Shown here piece by piece: positions 7,051-12,636 of a DNA stretch of 19,549 nt (the stretch's first letter is position 1; each line of letters starts with the position of its first letter). The DNA lies in the NCBI GenBank assembly GCA_017428805.1, contig JAFRQC010000090.1:1-19549 (forward strand), in the 5' to 3' direction. A program made the position numbers and the translations under genes. The notes under the pieces are model-generated. The model searched no databases. It was not told the DNA's origin and worked only from the letters and a program-made list of their open reading frames with translations. The DNA comes from Prevotella sp. (GTDB lineage Bacteria; Bacteroidota; Bacteroidia; Bacteroidales; Bacteroidaceae).

Positions 7051-7192
7051 GCGCGTAGTCATCCCTTCCCTTTCAGGGGAGGGACAGAGGGAGAGGTGTA
7101 GACAATCATGGCTCACCCCGAAGGGGCAAAGGCTTGATAGCCATACCAAAAAGCTGATGTAGGACGGCGTATGCCGCCGGAGTCAGTTACAT

Positions 7193-7294
7193 CCCTTCCA
7201 TATAGGGAAGGGCTTGGGTTAGGTGGATGTCTCTTTTAGTTCTTTTCTCTGCGCCAGAGAAAAGGACAGAGGGTAAGCAGGGCCGAAGCCCTGC
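7193..7294 (-). repeat. Three-hairpin repeat module, right copy (inverted)
   Basis: Read on the minus strand: GCAGGGC/GCCCTGC (7277-7294), TTTTCTCTG-GCG-CAGAGAAAA (7243-7263), GACATCCACC (about 7226-7235), then CCCTTCC/GGAAGGG (7193-7212). This mirrors the left copy. The first stem directly follows the HU-like stop and could also act as its terminator. Confidence 0.8.
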
Positions 7295-7300
7295 CAAAAC

Positions 7301-7843
7301 TTAGCCCTGGCCTCCAGGCGTGGCCTCGGTCTGCGAGAGGGCGTAGTCGGAGACTGCGATCTTCTCGAAATAGACCTTCTTCTTGCCATCAACGGTCTTT
7401 TCCTTACGGATGAGAACATCCTTGAACTCGAAGGCACACTCGTTCTTCAGCGCACGACTGGTGAGCTTCTCACCCTTGGCGTTCTCAGGGCTGAAGCGCA
7501 GGTGAATACCCTCGATGATCACATTGGCCCCTAGGCTGACGGCGGTCTCGACATCGTTGGAGCCCTTGCCCTCGATAGTGGGACGGAAGGTGCCCAGGCC
7601 GTCGAGCTTCACCGACTGGCCCTGCAGGATGAGTTCTTTCAGACAGCCCACGATGTTCTGGAGTACCAGCACAAGCATATCATAACTGGCCAGTTTGCCG
7701 TGTTCGGCGAGATGCTTGGCGAAACCCTTGAGCGACATGGGCTCGCTGGTGGAGGGTACGGGGAACCACTTGCCGAAGGCAGTTGAATCGTCATTGGTGT
7801 TCTGACGAAGGTTCACAGGAAAGGTAATTCGTTCTCTTGCCAT
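7301..7843 (-). CDS. HU-like DNA-binding protein (HU-HIG type)
   Basis: A 180-residue protein with an HU/IHF-like domain at about residues 28-123: an N-terminal helical half (SLKGFAKHLAEHGKLASYDML), the strand-turn VKLDGLGTFRPTIEG at 78-92 matching the conserved GFGTF turn of HU, and a DNA-binding arm region. The C-terminal extension ends TEATPGGQG and is low-complexity. At twice the length of classical HU it fits the Bacteroidales HU-related family that precedes smalltalk and amidase genes. It is probably DNA-binding, perhaps architectural or regulatory; targets are unknown. It has its own -7 box at 8007-8014 and an A/T-rich repetitive leader directly before the ATG. Confidence 0.85.
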   Translation of the reverse strand: MARERITFPVNLRQNTNDDSTAFGKWFPVPSTSEPMSLKGFAKHLAEHGKLASYDMLVLVLQNIVGCLKELILQGQSVKLDGLGTFRPTIEGKGSNDVETAVSLGANVIIEGIHLRFSPENAKGEKLTSRALKNECAFEFKDVLIRKEKTVDGKKKVYFEKIAVSDYALSQTEATPGGQG

Positions 7844-7845
7844 AG

Positions 7846-7882
7846 TTGAAAATTAAAAAATTAAAGAATTAAAAGATTAAAA
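7846..7882 (-). repeat. A/T-rich degenerate tandem repeat before the HU-like start
   Basis: The leader contains several degenerate 8-9-nt units of the form TCTTTTAAT on the minus strand, ending a few bases before the ATG. A comparable run of GTTTATA-type units precedes the DUF4248 start. Confidence 0.55.
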
Positions 7883-8006
7883 CAACTCTCTCGTGTCGCG
7901 GTGCAGTCGGGAAGAAAGAACGGCTTTTTCCGGGGGAATAAACGGATTATTCTGGGAGAAAGTGCCGTAGTTTCTCGAGGCCTCGTCCGACCTTGCTTTG
8001 ACAATG

Positions 8007-8014
8007 CAAAGGTA
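8007..8014 (-). promoter_or_regulatory. -7 box of the HU-like gene promoter
   Basis: TACCTTTG on the minus strand fits TAnnTTTG. No convincing TTTG lies 20 bp upstream. The inferred leader is about 155 nt and includes the 10-bp palindrome CGAGGCCTCG (7976-7985). Confidence 0.6.
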
Positions 8015-8084
8015 GCACTTTTCGAAAGGTCATTCGTGGGCTTCAGTAGGCATTGGTTGGCAGCAGTGGCAGAAAAAATTAGAT

Positions 8085-8315
8085 TTATGGCTCTCCGAGG
8101 AAATCGATGATGAGTTTGACCTGTTCCTTGGGGAACTCCCCGGCATGGATGTTGTACGAGGGAAGCTTCTCCAACTCCTCTTTGAGTTCCCAACAGCGGT
8201 TGATGTCCCGCCGCAACAGTTCCACAGCCGCAGCATCCGTCGGCGTGTCGGGCCGGTACAGCCTTGCCAATTCCTTCTTCTTGTATCTCTTAATCTCAAA
8301 CTCTGAAGTAATCAT
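8085..8315 (-). CDS. DUF4248-like small protein
   Basis: A 76-residue protein with an N-terminal FEIKRYKKKELARLYRP segment and a C-terminal KEQVKLIIDFLGEP. The opening basic helix with ELA.LY.P and the closing LGEP are what I remember of DUF4248, a small Bacteroidales family found beside vapE and HU-like genes. The function is unknown; the size and helix content suggest a small DNA- or protein-binding regulator. It lies 126 bp downstream of vapE on the same strand. The start at 8315 follows a GTTTATA repeat run (8319-8345) without a Shine-Dalgarno sequence. The family assignment is moderate. Confidence 0.75.
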   Translation of the reverse strand: MITSEFEIKRYKKKELARLYRPDTPTDAAAVELLRRDINRCWELKEELEKLPSYNIHAGEFPKEQVKLIIDFLGEP

Positions 8316-8366
8316 CTATAAACTATAAACTCATAAACTAACAAACTATTAACTCTATACTAAACA

Positions 8367-8466
8367 TGACACAATTGACACAATAATATGCAGATTTTAC
8401 GTGCGTACCGCATAGGCGTGCGCGGTACGCGGGAGGAAGTTTCAGAATAATGTGTCAAATGTGTCA
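8367..8466. repeat. Nested inverted repeats at the vapE 3' end
   Basis: Outer arms 8367-8387 and 8446-8466 are inverted repeats (18 of 21 positions), each made of two TGACACA heptamers, of the form TGACACAnnTGACACA. The inner stem is a perfect 9-bp inverted repeat, GCGTACCGC (8403-8411) with GCGGTACGC (8422-8430), around a 10-nt loop. The right outer arm overlaps the last codons of vapE. The inner stem could also serve as a terminator, but no T-run follows. Confidence 0.75.
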
Positions 8467-9842
8467 CAGATCTCCTTCATCGTCACCGTCGCCGCCTCCG
8501 ACTCAGGCCTGGCGTCGCAGGCCAGCATCGACTTGTTGGCCCTCACCTCCTCGGGACTGTAGGCCACGACGTTATAGCCCCGCTTACCGTGGGAGCGCAC
8601 GCCGACGAAGCCCAGCGCGGTCATCGCACGGCCCAGCTTATTGGAGGAGAGCCGCTGCGTCAGGGCACCGCCGACATGCATCAAGATCTCGGCGGAACTG
8701 ACAAATTCACAGGGCGCACCCGGTTTCGGCAGGTGATAGTACGTGCTGATCAGCTCCCGCTCGGGCTTCGGCACCTCGAAACGTTCGTTGTGCCGCGCCA
8801 TAAGTTGCATCTCCCGCTCGTTGAACCAGTAGTGGAAGCCCTGACGGTAGAGCGTATAGGCCTGTGCGAACATGGCATCGTGGTCGAACGGGTGGTCTCG
8901 CGGCGAGAGGATCGACTCCACCTCGAACGGCAGCCACCGCCGCGTGCCCGTGTCGTCGTCGATGAACTGGATGTTGTTGCCCGTGCCGCAGTAGGAGGCG
9001 ATGTGGTTGCGGCGCTCGGCATAGTGGGCATAGGGCCGCCGCTCGTCGGTGACGGTCGTGGTGACCGCCCATTTCAGGCGGTTCATCTCGGACGGCTTCA
9101 TCGTGTCGAGCTCCTCGCAGCAGATCAGACCGTACATCGAGAGCTTCAGCACCTCGTCCTTCGTCATATTGCCGAAGCTGGTGTTCGAGTGGAAGAACAT
9201 CTTCAGTACCGGGGGCAGGAGCGCATTGAACCAGGTCGTCTTGTAGATTCCCTGGCGTCCCACGAGCACGAGGATCTCCTGGTTCACCACGTCATCATCG
9301 AGCCAGCCCGCGATCATCGCCACGAGCCACTTGCGCAGGCAGGCATAGAACAGCAGCTGTTCCTCGGCGCCGCCCTTCACCATGACCGTCGAGGAGAGTT
9401 CCATAATGGGGTTCGTCTTCCCGTCCCACGGCGGCAGGCCGTCGAGGTAGCGGCGGAAGGGGTCGAAGAGCGCCACGTAGTCGGAGTTGATCACCCGCCA
9501 GAAGTCCTTGTCCCTTACATCCTTCGCGAACGACAGCAGGTTCTGCATTGAGTTCACCAGGCGGTCGTTGACGGTCTGCCAGTCCGTCGCCGACCGCCAT
9601 TCGTCGAGCGGAGTCGCCCCCGTGATGTACTTCATGCCCAGACTGTCGAACTCGTCACGCTCCGGCACCCGGAACTCAGGCTGCCCCGTAACCGTGTTGT
9701 GCCGCAGTAGCACATACTTACTCAGGAACTTCTGGATGTCCTCCGTCGAGGCGTGCGTCTCCCGCCAGTTCTGCTTGTGTACCTTCTCTTCCCCACCCTC
9801 TTCGGTCTTTTTCCGTTTCTTCTTGTTGTCTTTGTTGTCCAT
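8442..9842 (-). CDS. VapE-family (virulence-associated E) ATPase/helicase-like protein
   Basis: A 466-residue protein of the VirE/VapE P-loop family, related to phage and plasmid replication helicases. Walker A is GRQGIYKT (195-202), Walker B lies in LICCEELD (about 239-246), and the family motif DDDTGTRRWLPFEV is at 295-308. Residues 377-433 look like a C-terminal winged-helix domain (DUF3874-like). The first 25 residues are a lysine/glutamate-rich tail. ATG at 9842 is preferred over an upstream TTG at 9866 because that TTG lies inside the promoter -7 box. The gene follows 23-bp iteron-like repeats and precedes the DUF4248 and HU-like genes. The substrate is unknown; a replication or element-maintenance role is inferred. 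A 5' fragment of this gene recurs at 14523-14641. Confidence 0.88.
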   Translation of the reverse strand: MDNKDNKKKRKKTEEGGEEKVHKQNWRETHASTEDIQKFLSKYVLLRHNTVTGQPEFRVPERDEFDSLGMKYITGATPLDEWRSATDWQTVNDRLVNSMQNLLSFAKDVRDKDFWRVINSDYVALFDPFRRYLDGLPPWDGKTNPIMELSSTVMVKGGAEEQLLFYACLRKWLVAMIAGWLDDDVVNQEILVLVGRQGIYKTTWFNALLPPVLKMFFHSNTSFGNMTKDEVLKLSMYGLICCEELDTMKPSEMNRLKWAVTTTVTDERRPYAHYAERRNHIASYCGTGNNIQFIDDDTGTRRWLPFEVESILSPRDHPFDHDAMFAQAYTLYRQGFHYWFNEREMQLMARHNERFEVPKPERELISTYYHLPKPGAPCEFVSSAEILMHVGGALTQRLSSNKLGRAMTALGFVGVRSHGKRGYNVVAYSPEEVRANKSMLACDARPESEAATVTMKEICDTFDTLF

Positions 9843-9863
9843 GTTGTCGTTTACTTCTCGCCG

Positions 9864-9871
9864 CAAAGATA
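9864..9871 (-). promoter_or_regulatory. -7 box of the vapE promoter
   Basis: TATCTTTG on the minus strand matches TAnnTTTG, 21 bp before the ATG. The same leader, with a few changes, precedes the vapE fragment at 14612. Confidence 0.7.
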
Positions 9872-9932
9872 GATAAAAGATTTGACTCCAACTCCCCTTA
9901 GGGGTACTACGCGTGGGTACTACGGTCTATCA

Positions 9933-10020
9933 ATTATCACAAACAACCGAACGAAATCATCACAAACGACCGAACGAAATCACCACAAACAACCGAACGA
10001 AATCACCACAAACAACCGAA
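9933..10020. repeat. Iteron-like array: four 23-bp direct repeats
   Basis: Three full 23-bp units (9933-9955, 9956-9978, 9979-10001) and one 19-bp partial unit (10002-10020) lie head to tail with no spacers. The conserved core is CACAAACAACCGAACGAA; unit 2 has one change in it. The array lies about 60-150 bp upstream of the vapE promoter, in the vapE-X spacer. It could be a replication-type iteron set or a multi-site operator. Confidence 0.9.
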
Positions 10021-10040
10021 AATACATAAAAGTACATATG

Positions 10041-10074
10041 TAATAATCCCGATGTATGAGCACCGGGACTATTA
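10041..10074 (-). terminator. Terminator-like hairpin after gene X
   Basis: An 11-bp stem pairs 10041-10051 with 10064-10074; its single imperfect pair is a G-U on the minus strand. It begins 5 bp after the gene X stop and is followed by TTACATATG, a weak U-tract. Confidence 0.65.
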
Positions 10075-10078
10075 CTGG

Positions 10079-10564
10079 CTAACCAAACAGCCGCTTCAGT
10101 TCATCTTGAAAGTCTAATGACCGTTTTCTGGTGAGTGCCAAGTTATAATCACTCCGCATATACTTCCTGTTCCATAGCGTTTCGAACACTTTCCACTTCT
10201 CCTTGATACCTAACCGTTCTGCCATGGCATCAGCCAACAGGGCTGATTGCGTGCGCGAGATTAAAGGCTGATAGCGGCCATCCACGTAACCTGCCCGCTG
10301 CGCCTTCTCCCAAAGCATCATCGCCTCGGGTGTGGAGAGCACCTCCGGCAATTCCTCCCCTACCCCTCGGAGAAGGTTGGGTTGAGATTTCATTGGGGCG
10401 TTTTCCACATGCTGATTCTGGATACTGCCTACGTTCTGTGCGCCTTTGGCGACGTAGATGAAAGTTGTTGGACTGCTGTTGTGATGACCACCGTCTGCCT
10501 GCTGCAGTCGCTCCAGCAGACGGCTGAATAGGGCGAGGACTTCATCCTCGTTGTCGAAATACAT
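10079..10564 (-). CDS. Uncharacterised protein X, vapE-linked
   Basis: A 161-residue protein I cannot assign to a named family. It has an acidic helical N-terminus (about 1-22), a FIYVAKGAQNVGSI segment (35-48), a variable middle with MKSQPNLLRG, and a conserved C-terminal half from ELPEVLSTPEAMMLWEKAQ to the end. The region YQPLISRTQSALLADAMAERLG (98-119) looks like an antiparallel helix pair. There is no signal peptide or membrane segment, so it is probably cytosolic. It lies next to vapE with the iteron array between them, and a paralogue again lies beside a vapE fragment (16079-16597). It is transcribed from a strong promoter through a leader of about 275 nt that carries a conserved hairpin/short ORF. 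Confidence 0.8.
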   Translation of the reverse strand: MYFDNEDEVLALFSRLLERLQQADGGHHNSSPTTFIYVAKGAQNVGSIQNQHVENAPMKSQPNLLRGVGEELPEVLSTPEAMMLWEKAQRAGYVDGRYQPLISRTQSALLADAMAERLGIKEKWKVFETLWNRKYMRSDYNLALTRKRSLDFQDELKRLFG

Positions 10565-10838
10565 TGGTTTTGTCTCTGTTTCTTAGTTATTACATGACAT
10601 ACATATCCTACGCCAACAGGCGAGAAGAGAAGGAACGGAGGACGTGGGTTATTTGGTGAGGTACTACACATTCTCACGGGACTTGTGCTACCAACCCTAT
10701 TCAAAATGCTGTACCGCCAAAGCCCACGCCTCCATAGAGGTGTGGACCGGCAGCCATTTCGCCTTTGAATAGTTCACGGTAGCATTTCGTGAGAATAGTA
10801 AAAAGCTGCGACTGTCTTCGTCTTTCTATAAGTCTTCT
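10565..10838 (-). other. Long leader of gene X
   Basis: The stretch between the inferred transcription start and the gene X ATG. It holds the short ORF/hairpin at 10701-10757, whose sequence recurs in the leader of the second X copy. No other gene is supported; a 91-codon open frame over 10429-10704 overlaps gene X out of frame and is not conserved in the paralogue. Confidence 0.6.
10701..10757 (-). CDS. Candidate 18-residue leader peptide / conserved hairpin
   Basis: The reading frame MAAGPHLYGGVGFGGTAF ends at TGA. A related sequence in the X' leader (16681-16734) encodes GGMGFGG in the matching place, and most third-position differences between the two are synonymous. The same DNA can fold as CCACACCTC/GAGGCGTGG, with one C-G to U-A covarying pair against the other copy. 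It may be a translated leader peptide, an RNA structure or both. Coding status is uncertain because single-base indels separate the two copies. Confidence 0.4.
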   Translation of the reverse strand: MAAGPHLYGGVGFGGTAF

Positions 10839-10843
10839 GGATG

Positions 10844-10875
10844 CAAAGGTACTACTATTCACTTACACATCCAAA
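10844..10875 (-). promoter_or_regulatory. Promoter of gene X
   Basis: TTTG (10875-10872), a 20-bp spacer and TACCTTTG (10851-10844) on the minus strand give a consensus Bacteroidetes promoter. The matching promoter before the second X copy is at 16840-16870. Confidence 0.85.
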
Positions 10876-11031
10876 ATATTTGGTGATTATTTTACGGACT
10901 CATCGTTTTTTGCTTGTTAATGATTATACAATTTAGAATCTCATCGCGATTATTGATTTATGTAAATACAATCTCTATAAGAGAATGGACCAGAGAATTT
11001 TCCCTGGCCCATTGCAAGGAATCGTTATTAA
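10876..11031. other. Spacer between the X promoter and the secreted-protein gene
   Basis: A/T-rich with no gene. It holds a terminator-like stem at 10985-11012. Confidence 0.6.
10985..11012 (-). terminator. Terminator-like hairpin after the type IX-secreted protein gene
   Basis: ATGGACCAG (10985-10993) and CTGGCCCAT (11004-11012) form a 9-bp stem with one G-U pair on the minus strand, extended by weaker inner pairing. It lies 20 bp beyond the stop and is followed by TCTCTTATAG, a poor U-tract. Confidence 0.55.
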
Positions 11032-12261
11032 TCAACGTACAATCCGCTTCTTACCATTCTGGATGACGATGCCCTTGTAGGACGCGCTGACCTTCTGTCC
11101 CGCAAGATTGTAGATAGACTCATTGGCCTTCAAAGCCTTCACAGACATAATGGCTGTTTCATTGCCCCGGCCTTTCTTGTAGACCACGACCTTCTCGTAG
11201 ACCTCAACCTTCTTGACGATGGAGGTACCTACGACCCATCCATATCCAAGTGGGACAAAACCATTACCCCACGTATTGCTGCCGAAATCCGAGAACTCAA
11301 CATCAATCACTTGATATTCATCGCTGGCCGTCACGGGAACTTCATGCCAGATCATAGCGTTTTCATCATCCCAGTCACCTAATCCCACAAAATACGTGCC
11401 ATCAAAAGGAACTTTCAAGGTCAAACGAACGACGTAATCGTGATGTTCTTCGAGATCAAGTTTGTTTTCAGTAATAACCTGCTGAGGGCTCCAGATATAA
11501 TCCTGCATCGAAGGATTGGGCAAGGCCAGTCCTTCATCCTTTATGACCTGTGGGACTTCAGGTTCAGGAGAGTCACTAATAAGGTACTCTGCTCGATCCC
11601 AATTCATCTCATAGATGAGTTTCTCAACATTTACAATACTATCTGTGGTACCGCCAGTCAGTACACTAATTAAATCGCCGCCATAATCAACTTTAAGATA
11701 GGGACGGTCCGGCGAAATGCCAATTATACCATCATGCATGAATTCATACATTCTGTTTATTGCCTCCAGCACCTCTGTCGAAGACTTCATATGGCAATTC
11801 AGATAATGATCTGTCGGTCCATCCCATCTACTACTTTCCAAAGTCACCTTATCGCCATAGTACTCCAACAGATCTTCAATCTGGTAACCTATCCTCAGTA
11901 ACACATTGATTCTCGGAAGGATGATGTAAATCTGTCCGTTATCATTATCATTCTTGTAGAAGTCAGACTCGTAATAATTGCCCTCAGGCAGAGGATAATC
12001 TTTCTTCACATACCATCCGCCCTCGCTTCTTTTGAGAATAGAATTGTCTCTCATTCCTTTCATGTCAGTGAACAAGTCATTGAGGACTTCTTGGCTTTCA
12101 TCGTCCAGCGCTTGAATAAACTTATAGATGAATGATTCGTCTGGGGTCAGCTCTACAAATACATTACGATTCCAATACCCCAGTTGTGTCTCATCCTGAG
12201 CTTTTACACTCCCTACAGTAAAGAGAGTCACTACAATAAGTAAAATTTTCTTCATACTCAA
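11032..12261 (-). CDS. Secreted protein with type IX secretion-type C-terminal tail
   Basis: A 409-residue protein with a Sec signal peptide (MSMKKILLIVVTLFTVGSVKA, cleavage after about residue 21). The C-terminus, about residues 380-409, reads SIYNLAGQKVSASYKGIVI then NGKKRIVR, the form of Por/type IX sorting tails I know from Prevotella. The central part is acidic and not recognised. A predicted beta-rich segment at about 265-365 (VRLTLKVPFDGTYFVGLGDW, then WHEVPVTASDEYQVIDVEF) resembles a carbohydrate-binding-like sandwich, but this is only a visual impression. It would be exported across the outer membrane or displayed on the surface. It has its own promoter, two TGTACT-type repeat sites upstream and a likely regulator as upstream neighbour. 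Confidence 0.8.
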   Translation of the reverse strand: MSMKKILLIVVTLFTVGSVKAQDETQLGYWNRNVFVELTPDESFIYKFIQALDDESQEVLNDLFTDMKGMRDNSILKRSEGGWYVKKDYPLPEGNYYESDFYKNDNDNGQIYIILPRINVLLRIGYQIEDLLEYYGDKVTLESSRWDGPTDHYLNCHMKSSTEVLEAINRMYEFMHDGIIGISPDRPYLKVDYGGDLISVLTGGTTDSIVNVEKLIYEMNWDRAEYLISDSPEPEVPQVIKDEGLALPNPSMQDYIWSPQQVITENKLDLEEHHDYVVRLTLKVPFDGTYFVGLGDWDDENAMIWHEVPVTASDEYQVIDVEFSDFGSNTWGNGFVPLGYGWVVGTSIVKKVEVYEKVVVYKKGRGNETAIMSVKALKANESIYNLAGQKVSASYKGIVIQNGKKRIVR

Positions 12262-12469
12262 AACAATTAAGTTAATAATATTAATAATTCATCCTTACTA
12301 TTATTGGTCAGGACATGTACCGTTCTCTATCTATATAACTCGGAAAGTATGAAAAGGTTGCATAAGAAACACCAATATTTAATATACTTTAGCAAAGAAC
12401 GGTCCATATTCTGTTGCACATGATGTATTATCTTCTTTTTGTTACTATTTTACCGATAAGTTTGTGCTG

Positions 12470-12501
12470 CAAAAATAAGAAAAAATAAACAAACTTGCAA
12501 A
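12470..12501 (-). promoter_or_regulatory. Promoter of the secreted-protein gene
   Basis: TTTG (12501-12498), a 20-bp spacer and TATTTTTG (12477-12470) on the minus strand match the Bacteroidetes consensus. The ATG is about 205 bp downstream. Confidence 0.75.
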
Positions 12502-12518
12502 TATTTAGGAGGGAAAAG

Positions 12519-12534
12519 AGTACAGAAAAGTACA
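12519..12534 (-). promoter_or_regulatory. TGTACT direct-repeat site, proximal
   Basis: The minus strand reads TGTACTTTTCTGTACT: two TGTACT half-sites 10 bp apart, one helical turn. It ends 17 bp upstream of the -33 box. An identical 16-mer lies at 12612-12627. Confidence 0.55.
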
Positions 12535-12551
12535 GAGCAAAAGGCAAAAAA

Positions 12552-12565
12552 GCGTTAACGCCAGA
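12552..12565 (-). terminator. Possible terminator of the TPR regulator gene
   Basis: The palindrome GCGTTAACGC followed on the minus strand by TTTTTTG resembles a minimal intrinsic terminator about 75 bp beyond the stop. The stem is only 3 bp with a TTAA loop, so the call is weak. Confidence 0.3.
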
Positions 12566-12611
12566 CACATAAATTCCTTAATAACAGCAAGTTACAAAGA
12601 CGCGAATGAAA

Positions 12612-12627
12612 AGTACAGAAAAGTACA
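12612..12627 (-). promoter_or_regulatory. TGTACT direct-repeat site, distal
   Basis: The same 16-mer as at 12519-12534, 93 bp away in the same orientation, just after the TPR gene stop. Confidence 0.5.
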
Positions 12628-12636
12628 AGCTTTGTA

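Larger units (their letters stand above)
6756..7300. other. 545-bp gene-free, hairpin-rich spacer between HU-like and smalltalk genes
   Basis: No credible coding region is seen. The spacer is built from inverted repeats: two imperfect copies of a three-hairpin module in opposite orientation (6787-6884 and 7193-7294), a perfect 9-bp stem at 6894-6922 (GGAAAATCG/CGATTTTCC), a 6-bp stem at 6934-6950 followed by T-rich DNA, a 9-bp stem with one wobble at 7062-7084, and a 19-bp tandem repeat at 7002-7050. It separates genes that normally sit close together. Confidence 0.75.
12262..12636. other. 375-bp spacer between the TPR regulator and the secreted-protein gene
   Basis: No gene is seen. From the left it holds a leader of about 200 nt with distant complementary segments (ACCGTTCT 12319-12326, AGAACGGT 12396-12403), the promoter at 12470-12501, the two TGTACT-type sites and the palindrome GCGTTAACGC (12552-12561). 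On the minus strand this palindrome is followed by TTTTTTG and may end the TPR gene transcript. Confidence 0.65.

Noticed and set aside
8589..9551. 320-codon open frame on the plus strand opposite vapE
   Set aside because: Antisense shadow of a GC-rich coding region, rich in Arg, His and Val repeats and lacking a promoter.
9843..9866. TTG start eight codons upstream for vapE
   Set aside because: The TTG is part of the -7 promoter box, and the ATG at 9842 is conserved in the duplicated fragment.
9933..10020. CRISPR array
   Set aside because: Units are directly adjacent with no unique spacers, and no cas gene is present.
10429..10704. 91-codon minus-strand frame overlapping the start of gene X
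   Set aside because: Out of frame with X and not preserved in the paralogous locus; the leader hairpin/short ORF explains the conserved part better.
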